Assembly: GCA_035606355.1 (NCBI GenBank)
Contig: DATNFO010000024.1
Location: 124,001-188,000 of the forward strand
Source: Sulfopaludibacter sp035606355
GTDB taxonomy: Bacteria; Acidobacteriota; Terriglobia; Bryobacterales; Bryobacteraceae
Length of the DNA: 64,000 nucleotides
Direction: 5' to 3'
The position numbers and the translations under genes were made by a program. Below are positions 53,585 through 62,089 of the stretch, one piece after another (within the stretch, counting starts at the first letter, position 1; each line of letters begins with the position of its first letter). The notes under the pieces are model-generated. The model saw only the letters and a list, made by a program, of their open reading frames with translations, searched no databases and had not been told where the DNA came from.

Positions 53585-54379
53585 ATGGCGGTGGTCCGGT
53601 TGCGCGCGTCGTTGCGCGACAAAGTGTGGGGGCGGCGCAAGCTGTCCCCATGGTTTCCCGATGCGGCGGAGCCGGTCGGCGAGGCGTGGTTTCTGGCCGA
53701 CGGCGAGGAACTGCCGCTGCTCGTCAAACTGCTGTTCACCAGCGACCGGCTGAGCGTGCAGGTGCATCCCGACGATGGCGAAGACGGTCCGCGCGGCAAG
53801 ACCGAGATGTGGCACATTCTCGAAGCCGCGCCGGACGCCACAATTGCGCTCGGCTTCCGGGAGCGGATTTCGCGCGAGCGTTTGGGCGAAGCGGTTCGCA
53901 CCGGCGAAGTCGAAGAATTGCTGAATTGGGTGCCGGTGCGCGCAGGCCAGACATTCTTCACGCCCGCCCATACCGTGCACGCCATCGGCGCGGGAATCGT
54001 GCTCTGCGAGATTCAGCAGAATTCCGACGTCACTTACCGGCTGTGGGACTACGGCCGGCCGCGCGAACTGCATGTGGAGCAGGCGCTGCGGGTGAGCGAT
54101 TTGGGTGTGCACGGTGGAGCGGTCACGGGTCGCGAAATCGCGCCTGGAGTCGAGGAGTTGGTGCGGTGCCGGTTCTTTGAGACCGATCTGGTAACTCTGG
54201 AGGCAGGCGAATCTCGCGCGGTGGAGGCGCGGACGTGCCATCTATGGATTTGCATTGAAGGCCGTGGCGAGATTGACGGCCAGCAATTCGTGGCGGGCGA
54301 GGTCTGGTGGATTCAAGGATCCGGGACCGTGCGCGCGGACGTCCCCTCGCGATTCCTCCGCTGCTTCGTTCCGCGGTAG
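53585..54379 (+). CDS. manA: mannose-6-phosphate isomerase, class I
   Basis: Interconverts fructose 6-phosphate and mannose 6-phosphate. A short 264-residue type I enzyme with zinc ligands in QVHPDDGED (Gln/His), EMWHILEAAP (Glu) and PAHTVHAIGAG (His), plus WDYGRPRELHVEQAL. Directly follows the aminotransferase gene. Confidence 0.85.
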   Translation: MAVVRLRASLRDKVWGRRKLSPWFPDAAEPVGEAWFLADGEELPLLVKLLFTSDRLSVQVHPDDGEDGPRGKTEMWHILEAAPDATIALGFRERISRERLGEAVRTGEVEELLNWVPVRAGQTFFTPAHTVHAIGAGIVLCEIQQNSDVTYRLWDYGRPRELHVEQALRVSDLGVHGGAVTGREIAPGVEELVRCRFFETDLVTLEAGESRAVEARTCHLWICIEGRGEIDGQQFVAGEVWWIQGSGTVRADVPSRFLRCFVPR

Positions 54380-54402
54380 GTACCGGTCTCCTGACCGGTA
54401 CC
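54379..54402. repeat. REP-type palindrome between manA and yeiH
   Basis: A 24-bp palindrome with ends GGTACCGGTC and GACCGGTACC, followed by a second GC-rich mini-hairpin (GGCGCGC-AAG-GCGCGCC). It shares ACCGGTCTCC(N)GACCGGT with the 29-bp repeats near 4.9-5.2 kb, so it belongs to the same element family. Sits between converging genes and could act as a bidirectional terminator. Confidence 0.7.
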
Positions 54403-54427
54403 AGGCGCGCAAGGCGCGCCCGAGCGT

Positions 54428-55417
54428 CTAAACGAACGCGCGGACCAGAGCGTACCCACCCGTGACCAGGGCAAGAAAGATAATCAGCGCGAGCAGCAGA
54501 GGCTTGGTTCCGGCCTGCTTGAGCTGTTGCGCCCGCGTCGCCAGACCGAGCGCGAACATCGCGGCGGAGAGCAGGACAGTGTCCACGTTGATGAGCGCCG
54601 AGCGAGCGCTTCCCGGAATTGCAATCAGCGATTGGACAACGATCACCGCTCCAAACCCAACCACGAACCACGGAAACGCAATCTTTCGCGATGCCCCTCG
54701 CGCTCGCACGCGACCGACGATCAGCAGCACCGGAGCGAGCAGCAGCACGCGCAGCATCTTCGTGAGCACGGCCGTGTCGCTGGCCGTCTGACTGACGGCG
54801 CGGCCGGCCGCCAGCGCTTGCGCAACCTCGTGGACGGTGGCTCCGGTGTAGATCCCGAAGTGCCGCTCGCTAAACCCGGTGAGCGGATACAGCACGGGGT
54901 AAAGGAACATCGCCACGGTCCCAAAGACCACCACCGTCGCAACCGCCACGCTGACCTTGTGCGATTCGGTTTCGATCACTCGATCCGTGGCGAGCACTGC
55001 GGCGGCTCCGCAAATTCCGCTCCCGGCGCTGACGAGAAGGGCGGTGTCGCGATCCATGCCGAGGATTCGAGTGCCCAGCCAGTAGCCTCCCAGCAGGACG
55101 GTGGTGATCACGGTAGCGTCCAGAAGGAGGGCGCGCGGGCCGAGCTTGACGATGTCGCCGAGAGTGAGGCGTAGTCCGTAGAGGATAATGCCGAGCCGCA
55201 GCAGTTTCTGCTGCGAAAACTTGAGCCCCGGGTGGACGCGCGCCAGCGCAGATTGCGGAACCGTGTTGCCGAGCGCGATTCCGGCGACGATGGCGAGCGT
55301 CAGCGCGCTGAGCTGGAGTTTTCCGTTCCAGGAAAGCGTAGCCGATTCCCAGGCGGCGAGGCCGGCGGCCACGCATAGCAATACTCCCACAACGAGCGGT
55401 CTGTCGATTCGCGGCAT
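54428..55417 (-). CDS. YeiH/UPF0324 family membrane protein
   Basis: A 329-residue membrane protein with about ten hydrophobic helices and the family motifs GIILYGLRLTLGDIVKLGPR and GSGICGAAAVLATDRVI. The family is annotated as a putative sulfate exporter, but transport has not been shown directly for most members. It is divergent from a LysR gene of the YeiE type, a known pairing. Confidence 0.85.
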   Translation of the reverse strand: MPRIDRPLVVGVLLCVAAGLAAWESATLSWNGKLQLSALTLAIVAGIALGNTVPQSALARVHPGLKFSQQKLLRLGIILYGLRLTLGDIVKLGPRALLLDATVITTVLLGGYWLGTRILGMDRDTALLVSAGSGICGAAAVLATDRVIETESHKVSVAVATVVVFGTVAMFLYPVLYPLTGFSERHFGIYTGATVHEVAQALAAGRAVSQTASDTAVLTKMLRVLLLAPVLLIVGRVRARGASRKIAFPWFVVGFGAVIVVQSLIAIPGSARSALINVDTVLLSAAMFALGLATRAQQLKQAGTKPLLLALIIFLALVTGGYALVRAFV

Positions 55418-55498
55418 AGCGGTCCGATGACAGACTAACCGGCAGCGGCCTTATAAGTAAAACGGATAATATGGATATTCCTCTTTGAGAAAACCGAT

Positions 55499-56368
55499 AT
55501 GGTCACTTTGCGCCAGCTCGAGATCTTCGCCGCGATCAGCCAGGAGGGGAGCATCACCGCGGCAGCGCGGCGCATCGGCCTGTCTCAGGCGGCGGCAAGC
55601 CAGGCGCTGGCTGAGCTGGAGAATCAGTTGCAGCGCAGGCTCTTCGACCGGCACGGGCGCCGGCTGGTGGGCAATGCCGCGGGTCGCGATCTGCTGCCCG
55701 CGGCCAAGCGCGTGCTGGATCAAGTCCGTGATATTGAGACGGGCGAGGGCCGGCAGCCCGCGCGCTTGAATCTGTTTGCCAGTTTGACGGTGGGGAATTA
55801 CATGCTGCCTGCGCGCATCGCGGCATTTGCGCGCCGGCATCCGGCGGCCGAGTTCCGGGTGAAAATCGGCAACACCGAACACGTGGTGGAAAGTCTCCTC
55901 AGGTTTGAGAGCGACGCCGGGTGGATCGAAGGGCTGGCCGACCATCCGCTGCTGGCGCGCTTCCCGTGGCGCGACGATCGCCTGGCTGTTATCGCCAAGC
56001 CGGGGCACCGGCTGGCGGGCAAGCGCGCGCTCCCGGCGGCTCTGGAAGGTGAGCGCTGGGTATTGCGAGAGAAGGGCTCGGGCACGCGCGAGGTGTTCGA
56101 AGAGGCAATCCGCGGCAAGTTCGGATTGCTGCGCGTGCCCATCGAGCTCGGCGGCGTGGGAGCGATCAAGCGGGCCGTGATGGCGGGCGCAGGACTGGCC
56201 TGTATCAGCGAATCGGCCATCGAGCCGGAGTTGAAGAGCGGGCAACTGCGAAGGGTGTATACGCCATGGCTGGATTTGCGGCGGCCCATCACAGTGCTGG
56301 TGCACCGGCACAAGTATCTGGACGCCGGGTTGCGCGGATTCCTGAAATTCTGCGGCGTCGCCGCGTAA
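55499..56368 (+). CDS. LysR-type regulator, YeiE-like
   Basis: A 289-residue LTTR with the N-terminal winged helix (LRQLEIFAAISQEGSITAAA, LSQAAASQALAELENQL) and an effector domain closely patterned like YeiE (TVGNYMLPARIAAFA, WVLREKGSGTREVFEEAI, GAGLACISESAI). YeiE regulates sulfite-related genes in enterobacteria. It diverges from the yeiH-like gene across an 81-bp gap, which likely holds the operator. Confidence 0.85.
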   Translation: MVTLRQLEIFAAISQEGSITAAARRIGLSQAAASQALAELENQLQRRLFDRHGRRLVGNAAGRDLLPAAKRVLDQVRDIETGEGRQPARLNLFASLTVGNYMLPARIAAFARRHPAAEFRVKIGNTEHVVESLLRFESDAGWIEGLADHPLLARFPWRDDRLAVIAKPGHRLAGKRALPAALEGERWVLREKGSGTREVFEEAIRGKFGLLRVPIELGGVGAIKRAVMAGAGLACISESAIEPELKSGQLRRVYTPWLDLRRPITVLVHRHKYLDAGLRGFLKFCGVAA

Positions 56369-56381
56369 TAGAATGGAGCCA

Positions 56382-57332
56382 ATGAAGTCCGCAATTCTGT
56401 TTCTGCTGGCCGGGGCGGCCTTCGCCCAGGTAAAGATCACGCCCGGTCCGGACAAGATCGCCATCGAGATCCATGGCCGGCCCTTCGGCGATTTTTATGT
56501 CGCGGGCAAGGACGTGACCAAGCCGTACCTCTGGCCGCTGCGGGCGGCAACCGGCACTTACGTCACGCGGGCGTGGCCGATGGAGGATGTCGACGAAGAG
56601 AAGTCGATCGTGAAAAAGGACCACCAGCATCAGCGCGGCATGTGGTTCGCCATCGAGAAGCTGAACGGTCTCGACTTCTGGAACAACGAAGCGTCGTACA
56701 AGACGCCGAATCGCGGCAAGATCGTGCTGGACAAACTCGTCGGCACAAAGAGCGGCGCCCGGCAGGGCTCGATCACCGCCACGTTCGATTGGACCAATCT
56801 GGAAGGGCACAAGGTGCTGACCGAGACGCGCACCATGACCTTCTACGATGAGCCGGATCGCCGCACGGTCGACGTTGACATCACGCTCGACCCGGTCGAA
56901 ACGGTGAAGATCGAGGACAGCAAGGACAGCGGTTTCGCCATCCGGTTGCGGCCCGTGCTGCAGGAGGACCACGGTACCGGACACATTACCAACGCCGACG
57001 GAAAGACCACCGAAAAAGAAGTCTGGGGCAAGCCGTCGAATTGGTGCGACTACTCCGGAGAGATCAACGGAGAGAAGGTGGGAATCGCGATTCTGGACAA
57101 TCCGGCAAATCCGGGACATCCAGTGCGGTGGCATGTGCGAGCGTACGGCTTGTTCGGAGCGAATGCGTTCGGCCAAGGCGTCTTTGAGAGCGCAAAAAAT
57201 GCTCCCAAGACAGACATCACGCTGGATGCCGGGCAGAAAGTGCGCTACCGCTATCGAGTGATCATCCATCCGGGAGACGTCAAAACCGCCGATATCGCAG
57301 CCGCCTGGACGAAGTACACAGCCGCAAAGTAA
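56382..57332 (+). CDS. secreted DUF6807 (PmoA-type) protein
   Basis: A 316-residue protein with a signal peptide (MKSAILFLLAGAAFAQ) and the DUF6807 core (FGDFYVAGKDVTKPYLWPLR, KDHQHQRGMWFAIEKLNGLD, a row of His residues). Database names (methane oxygenase PmoA) are historical; no monooxygenase motif is visible. Start chosen at ATG 56382 because GGAG lies 7 bp upstream and gives a proper signal peptide. Confidence 0.82.
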   Translation: MKSAILFLLAGAAFAQVKITPGPDKIAIEIHGRPFGDFYVAGKDVTKPYLWPLRAATGTYVTRAWPMEDVDEEKSIVKKDHQHQRGMWFAIEKLNGLDFWNNEASYKTPNRGKIVLDKLVGTKSGARQGSITATFDWTNLEGHKVLTETRTMTFYDEPDRRTVDVDITLDPVETVKIEDSKDSGFAIRLRPVLQEDHGTGHITNADGKTTEKEVWGKPSNWCDYSGEINGEKVGIAILDNPANPGHPVRWHVRAYGLFGANAFGQGVFESAKNAPKTDITLDAGQKVRYRYRVIIHPGDVKTADIAAAWTKYTAAK

Positions 57333-57347
57333 AAGCCGCAATGTTTT

Positions 57348-57375
57348 ATCGGCGTTAATCTGCGTTCATCTGCGT
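57348..57375. repeat. dispersed CGTTAATCTGCGTTCATCTGCG repeat
   Basis: A short intergenic unit (GGCGTTAATCTGCG followed by TTCATCTGCG) of a type scattered in many bacterial genomes. It lies between the DUF6807 and PEP-CTERM genes. On the minus strand it mimics a GCCGATAA element. Confidence 0.6.
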
Positions 57376-57464
57376 CCGACAATCTTAACCCCCAATGCCC
57401 GTTGAGAATTCCCGTACCAGTACATCGGACTCTTTGCCGCCCGATTTTTGCGGCGTAGCATGAA

Positions 57465-58115
57465 GTGGTGATGAGATGGGCGGCGGTTCTACTGGCGGTC
57501 ACCGGGTGTGCTCACGCGGGCACGATCCTGCACACCGGCGACGAACTCCGTTTTTCGATTTCCGACCGTGGATTTGCCCTGAATAGCCTCCGGCTCGGCG
57601 GTCCGGCGGCGCCCACCCTCGTGTCCTTTCAGTTTTCGACCGAGCCCATCGGAGGCACCACCGCATTTTCGGCCGACTTGGAATCTTCGGATGGAACCCT
57701 GGCGTGCGCGTTTGCCCCCGAATTGAGTTTCGCGCCGGCCAGTTTTGCGGGCGCGCTCTACAATGGGCCCTCCTGGGCGCTCTCCGGAAGTTTGCGGCTC
57801 CCCGAAACCACGTCGCAGGGCATTTTTGCCGCAAATTCAGCGGTTTTGGTGCTCCGCAACGATGGTCCGGCAGTCGACATCGGGCTTTCCGGTTATTCGC
57901 TGCAGCAGGAGCTTTCGGTGACGTTTGCGGCCGCCAACTTCTCCGTCGGCGCTACACGGACGGGATTCGCGCTGCAACCCGCAATTCAGCCGCTGAGTCT
58001 GCAGAGCACGGTCGTCCCTGAACCCGGCTCAGGGCTGGATTTTGCCCTTGCCGGAAGCCTTTTTTGGGGGCTCCGTTGGGGTTTGAAGCTTATTTCCTCC
58101 GGCCGCATCAAATAG
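57465..58115 (+). CDS. PEP-CTERM domain protein
   Basis: A 216-residue secreted protein with a signal peptide (WAAVLLAVTGCAHAG) and a C-terminal VVPEPGSG motif, a hydrophobic segment (LDFALAGSLFWGLRWGL) and a basic tail, the exosortase sorting signal. The body is beta-rich. The exosortase is not in this window. Confidence 0.78.
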   Translation: MVMRWAAVLLAVTGCAHAGTILHTGDELRFSISDRGFALNSLRLGGPAAPTLVSFQFSTEPIGGTTAFSADLESSDGTLACAFAPELSFAPASFAGALYNGPSWALSGSLRLPETTSQGIFAANSAVLVLRNDGPAVDIGLSGYSLQQELSVTFAAANFSVGATRTGFALQPAIQPLSLQSTVVPEPGSGLDFALAGSLFWGLRWGLKLISSGRIK

Positions 58116-58140
58116 GACATAGGCACTCCGATTCAATTAT

Positions 58141-58170
58141 TTGCAAACCCCGCAGGCTCTCTGATAGTAT
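58141..58170 (+). promoter_or_regulatory. sigma-70-like promoter of the RRM gene
   Basis: TTGCAA, 18 bases, TAGTAT ahead of the RRM gene at 58242. Both hexamers have four or five matches to consensus. Confidence 0.5.
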
Positions 58171-58241
58171 TTAGGTGGCAGATCGGAATCCTCCCCTTGA
58201 AGTGCCGCAAATCCAACCGACGGAGTAAATTAATCAACTGA

Positions 58242-58646
58242 ATGAGCTTTACCGTATTTCTTGGCAATCTCCCCACCTGGGTCACCGCTGACGATATCAA
58301 GCAATGGCTAGCCGCTGAAGATCTGGTAGCCGACGCAGTGAAAGTGATCCGCAACCACGAAACTCAGGAATCCAAGGGCTTCGCTTTCGTAGAAGCACCC
58401 ACAGCAGATGAGATGCAGTCCATCATCCGCCGCTTCGATCGCGCCCCTCTGGAAGACCGTTTACTGCGCGCCAATCCGGCTCAGCCCCCGAAGGGGAAAG
58501 ATGCCCGAGGACCGCAGCAGGCAACATCGCCAGCACCCAATGGACTTCGCACGCAGCAGCGCCCGGACCGCAAAAAGCGCGGTGGCAGAGACCGGGATTC
58601 GCAGCCTCGCAGCGCCTTCGCGACCGAACTGGCAAAAGTCCTCTAA
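58242..58646 (+). CDS. RNA-binding protein with one RRM domain
   Basis: A 134-residue protein with a single RRM: RNP2 is VFLGNLP and RNP1 is KGFAFVEA. The C-terminal half is basic and Pro-rich (KGKDARGPQQ, RPDRKKRGGRDRDSQPRS). Such small bacterial RRM proteins are often cold- or stress-induced and bind RNA without strong specificity. Confidence 0.85.
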   Translation: MSFTVFLGNLPTWVTADDIKQWLAAEDLVADAVKVIRNHETQESKGFAFVEAPTADEMQSIIRRFDRAPLEDRLLRANPAQPPKGKDARGPQQATSPAPNGLRTQQRPDRKKRGGRDRDSQPRSAFATELAKVL

Positions 58647-58788
58647 TCGGGACCTCGCCGGTTCGTTCGGGAACCGTTTCCATTCAACTCCTCCACACAC
58701 CTGTGAACCCGAATCACATCAGGCACACATTAATCCCCCCCTTTTTCTAATACTTACACTTGGTACCGCGCGTGCTTTCCGGCACGCC

Positions 58789-60066
58789 ATGAAATACGCC
58801 TGGCTCGGCTGCCTCCTCTGCGGCAGCGTGCTCTTCGGGGGAACGCAGGATTCCGACCTCAACGTAAATACCCGCTATACGGTGGATGCCGTAAGCCTGG
58901 TCGGCAAAGGTTGGCAAACCAGCCTCGCTGCACGGTCGGATCAGTCCGAAAACGCCCCCAAGCTGAGCGCCCGGCTTCGCCATGACCTCATGGCGCTGAT
59001 CAACGAAAAGCTCAATCCCAGCATTCTCGATACCCTCGCTGTCCGCATCCGCCGCGAATTGAACGCGCGCCAGGTCGAGCACCGCCTGCTGCGCAGCGAT
59101 GTGCCCGAGCACGTCCGCGTCGAATTCGATGTGAAGCCCGCACGGGCCTCGCTGGATCTCAACGTGAGCGAGTTCATGTACAACTCGCGCGAGGGCTGGA
59201 ACGGAGCGGGCGAGGTCGGCTTCGACACCCACAACAACTACTTCCTCTTCGGCCTGGTCAGCGACGGAGATACCCTGAACGAGCGCTACGCCGGTATCAG
59301 CGGACGCTATGAGAACCGGTTCCCGGGAACCGATCGGGTGAAGTTCGGGTTTAAGGTGGAAAGCTATCACGATCAGTGGAATATGGCGACTGAGCAAGCC
59401 GCGGTGGCGAACCAGCGCATCACCGGTGACGTCTACCGTTCGCGGATGAACGTCGAACCGAGTGCCGTGATCCGCGTGTCGAAACCCATCACCGTCGAAG
59501 TCGGCGCCAGTTTCGAGAGATTCGACGATGAGCGTGCCGGTGTGCCGTCGCAATCGGCCAATGCGCTCATGGGCACTATCCGATATCACCGCGCACTCGA
59601 ATCGAGCGAGCTCCAACAGGAATTTAACGCTAGTTACGGGCTCCGTACCGCGGCTCGTCCGCTCGGCAGCGATTTCGCCTACACCCGCCAGCTCTGGGAC
59701 GCTCGCTATAACGCCAGCCGCGGGAAAAGCTCGATCACTGAGATCGCCTGGGGCGGCAGCATTTCAGGGCGCGCCCCCCTGGACGATCGTTTCGTACTGG
59801 GCAACTCCACCGCCCTGCGCGGCTGGAACAAGTACGAGGTTGACCCCATTGGGGGAAACCGGGTAGTAGCCAACACCGTCGAATATCGGTACGGACATTT
59901 CCAGGCGTTTTACGATGCCGGAGCGATCTGGGATGAAGGGCAGCCGGCGACATTCCGGCATTCCGTGGGAGTTGGCTTGAAAGAATCGATCCTCTCCCTG
60001 GCCGTGGCGTTTCCCGTGCGCGGCGGCCACGTCGAGCCGGTGTTGATCATGGGCATATTGTATTGA
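58789..60066 (+). CDS. Omp85-type outer-membrane beta-barrel protein
   Basis: A 425-residue exported protein with a signal peptide (MKYAWLGCLLCGSVLFGG) and an N-terminal POTRA-like part (around 25-110), then a beta-barrel with the Bac_surface_Ag features (FVLGNSTALRGWNKYEVDPI, YRYGHFQAFYDAGAIWD) and a C-terminal aromatic residue. Smaller than BamA (about 800), with room for one POTRA, so it belongs to the short Omp85 group (TpsB/patatin-associated type). Function not identifiable. The next gene starts in its stop codon (TGATG). Confidence 0.8.
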   Translation: MKYAWLGCLLCGSVLFGGTQDSDLNVNTRYTVDAVSLVGKGWQTSLAARSDQSENAPKLSARLRHDLMALINEKLNPSILDTLAVRIRRELNARQVEHRLLRSDVPEHVRVEFDVKPARASLDLNVSEFMYNSREGWNGAGEVGFDTHNNYFLFGLVSDGDTLNERYAGISGRYENRFPGTDRVKFGFKVESYHDQWNMATEQAAVANQRITGDVYRSRMNVEPSAVIRVSKPITVEVGASFERFDDERAGVPSQSANALMGTIRYHRALESSELQQEFNASYGLRTAARPLGSDFAYTRQLWDARYNASRGKSSITEIAWGGSISGRAPLDDRFVLGNSTALRGWNKYEVDPIGGNRVVANTVEYRYGHFQAFYDAGAIWDEGQPATFRHSVGVGLKESILSLAVAFPVRGGHVEPVLIMGILY

Positions 60067-60683
60067 TGGCGGAAGCCGCGCGCACAGCACGCATGAGCCG
60101 CAGGACCTGGCTGAAAATGGCCGGGGCGGGGCTCAGTGTACTCACTGCGCGGGCAGCGGACCCACTCACCGTGACGTTCGATGGCGATAACCTGCGCGTC
60201 TCCGCTCCCTCTCTCCATTTCCTGGCCGGCAAACCACTGGAACGCTTGAAAAATGGCGACACGGTAACCTACCTCTCCCAGCTCACCATTTTTCGCGACG
60301 CCTTCGTAACTCCTATCCGCCGCAACAACATCGAGCGCTTTGTCATCAGCTATAACATCTGGGCGGACGACAAATTCACAGTCAGTGTTCCCGGCAAAGC
60401 CACCGTGCAGAATCTCTCGCAGAAGGCTACCGAAGCGTGGTGCCTGGATTCACTGGCGGTTACCGCCTCCGGACTCGCGCCGGACACGCAGTTCTGGCTG
60501 CGCTTCGATCTTCACACCGCCACGCAGCACGATCTTGACCTGGTGGGAGATCACGGCCTCAACGTCACCAATCTGGTGATGCTTCTCGGGCGCAGGCCCG
60601 CGGCCGGCTCTTCCTGGACTCTCGATGCCGGTCCGCTGCGCCTGGCCGACCTGGTCCGCACGCCGGGCCGGGGGCGCGGGTGA
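60066..60683 (+). CDS. Tat-type exported protein, DUF4390-like
   Basis: A 205-residue protein with a twin-arginine leader (MSRRTWLKMAGAGLSVL) and a beta-rich body (VTYLSQLTIFRDAFVTPI, ERFVISYNIWADDKFTVS). The pattern resembles DUF4390 proteins, which are usually encoded just before an NtrY-type kinase, as here. The start overlaps the omp gene (TGATG), and the stop overlaps the kinase start (GTGA). Function unknown. Confidence 0.7.
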   Translation: MAEAARTARMSRRTWLKMAGAGLSVLTARAADPLTVTFDGDNLRVSAPSLHFLAGKPLERLKNGDTVTYLSQLTIFRDAFVTPIRRNNIERFVISYNIWADDKFTVSVPGKATVQNLSQKATEAWCLDSLAVTASGLAPDTQFWLRFDLHTATQHDLDLVGDHGLNVTNLVMLLGRRPAAGSSWTLDAGPLRLADLVRTPGRGRG

Positions 60684-62089
60684 ACCGGCTCCGCAACAGG
60701 CTGATCCTCTTGTTTCTGGCGGCCACACTGGTCCCGCTGGCGGCCACCGTGTGGATGACCACCAGCCTGCTGGAGCACAGCCAGGATTTCGCGCCCACCG
60801 GAAAGGTGGACGTACTCTCCCGCAGCTTGCAGCAGACCGGTCGTGCCTACTATCAGCATGCTTGCGACGAACTGCGCCGGCGCGCGCAAGCGGGCTTGGC
60901 ACAGGCGCAGACCTTCACCGTGGATCAACGGAAATCGTGGCCCGCGGAGGTCGCCGCGTTCGCCGCCGGCGGTGACGCGGAGCAGTTCAGGCTCGATGGT
61001 CCGGGCGGCGACCAGGTGGAATACCTCGTGCGCGAGGGCGATGGCGTGCACGTCTACCGGGCCGCTCTCGGCATGCAAATGGATCCCCTGGAGCGCCAGA
61101 TCCGCGACGCACGCGCGACCGTCGAGACCGCCAGTGAACTGGACGTCCGCCGCGGCCTGAAGTTGGCGTACGTGCTGCTGGCGACCGTGTTCTGGCTGGC
61201 CGCGCTGGGCACGCTGGTGTACATGGCGCACCGCATCAGCCGGCCCATTCACCAACTGACGGACGGCTTGACGAAGCTGGCGGGCGGCGATTTGAATGCG
61301 CGCGTCGAAGAACGCCGCGATGACGAAATCGGGCGCGCCATCCAGGCGTTCAATAACATGGCCGACAAGCTCCAGGAGAGCACGGAGCGTCTGGTGTATC
61401 TGCGCCAGGTGGCAAGCTGGCAATCGCTGGGCCGCAAAATGGCGCATGAAGTGAAGAACTCGCTGACCCCCATTCGTCTCACCGTGGAAGAGATGCTGGC
61501 GCGGCATGACGACGCCGATCGCGCCTTCATGGCCCAGGCTACGCAGATTGTGGTGGATGAGATCGAGACGCTGGAGCGGCGGGTCCGGGCTTTTTCGCGC
61601 TTCGCGGCGGAGCCTCCGGTGATGCCGGCGCCCATGGATGTCAATTCGCTGCTGCAGGAACGCATCGCCTTCTTGAAAACGGCGCATCCCGAGGTGGCCT
61701 ATGACTGCCGTTTGGACGCCGTGCCGAGTGTAGTGGCTGATCAGGATCTGATCAAAGGAATTCTCACCAATCTTCTGGAAAATGCCGCGGAAGCGGCGGG
61801 GCAGGGCGGCCGGATTCTAGGCGTTACCAAGGCGGCCGGGGGGCGGGTTGCCATCGAGGTGCACGACTCGGGGCCGGGGCTGAGCGAGCAGGCGCGGAGT
61901 AGCCTGTTTCAGCCCACGATTTCGTTCAAGAAGCGGGGCATGGGGCTGGGGCTGTCGATTGCGCGCAAGAGCGCACTGTTGTCTGGCGGGGACCTCACAG
62001 TGGTGAAAGGAGAACTGGGCGGCGCTGCCTTCCGCGTGATGCTGCCCGTTGCAACCAATGGCTTCCAAGCGCGTTCTGATCGTGGATGA
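60680..62089 (+). CDS. NtrY-like sensor histidine kinase
   Basis: A 469-residue membrane kinase: N-terminal helix (LILLFLAATLVPLAATVWM), a periplasmic sensor of about 130 residues, a second helix around 170-190, a HAMP domain (RISRPIHQLTDGLTKLAGGD), a dimerisation domain with the phospho-His in AHEVKNSLTPIRLTVEE, and the ATPase boxes (LLENAAEAAGQG, DSGPGLSEQARSSLF, GMGLGLSIARKSAL). The GTG start overlaps the previous gene by 4 bp. The response regulator starts inside its 3' end. Confidence 0.88.
   Translation: MNRLRNRLILLFLAATLVPLAATVWMTTSLLEHSQDFAPTGKVDVLSRSLQQTGRAYYQHACDELRRRAQAGLAQAQTFTVDQRKSWPAEVAAFAAGGDAEQFRLDGPGGDQVEYLVREGDGVHVYRAALGMQMDPLERQIRDARATVETASELDVRRGLKLAYVLLATVFWLAALGTLVYMAHRISRPIHQLTDGLTKLAGGDLNARVEERRDDEIGRAIQAFNNMADKLQESTERLVYLRQVASWQSLGRKMAHEVKNSLTPIRLTVEEMLARHDDADRAFMAQATQIVVDEIETLERRVRAFSRFAAEPPVMPAPMDVNSLLQERIAFLKTAHPEVAYDCRLDAVPSVVADQDLIKGILTNLLENAAEAAGQGGRILGVTKAAGGRVAIEVHDSGPGLSEQARSSLFQPTISFKKRGMGLGLSIARKSALLSGGDLTVVKGELGGAAFRVMLPVATNGFQARSDRG

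Noticed and set aside
57343..57352. GCCGATAA on the minus strand as a FliA promoter
   Set aside because: It forms part of the dispersed GCGTTAATCTGCG repeat and no gene starts downstream on that strand nearby.
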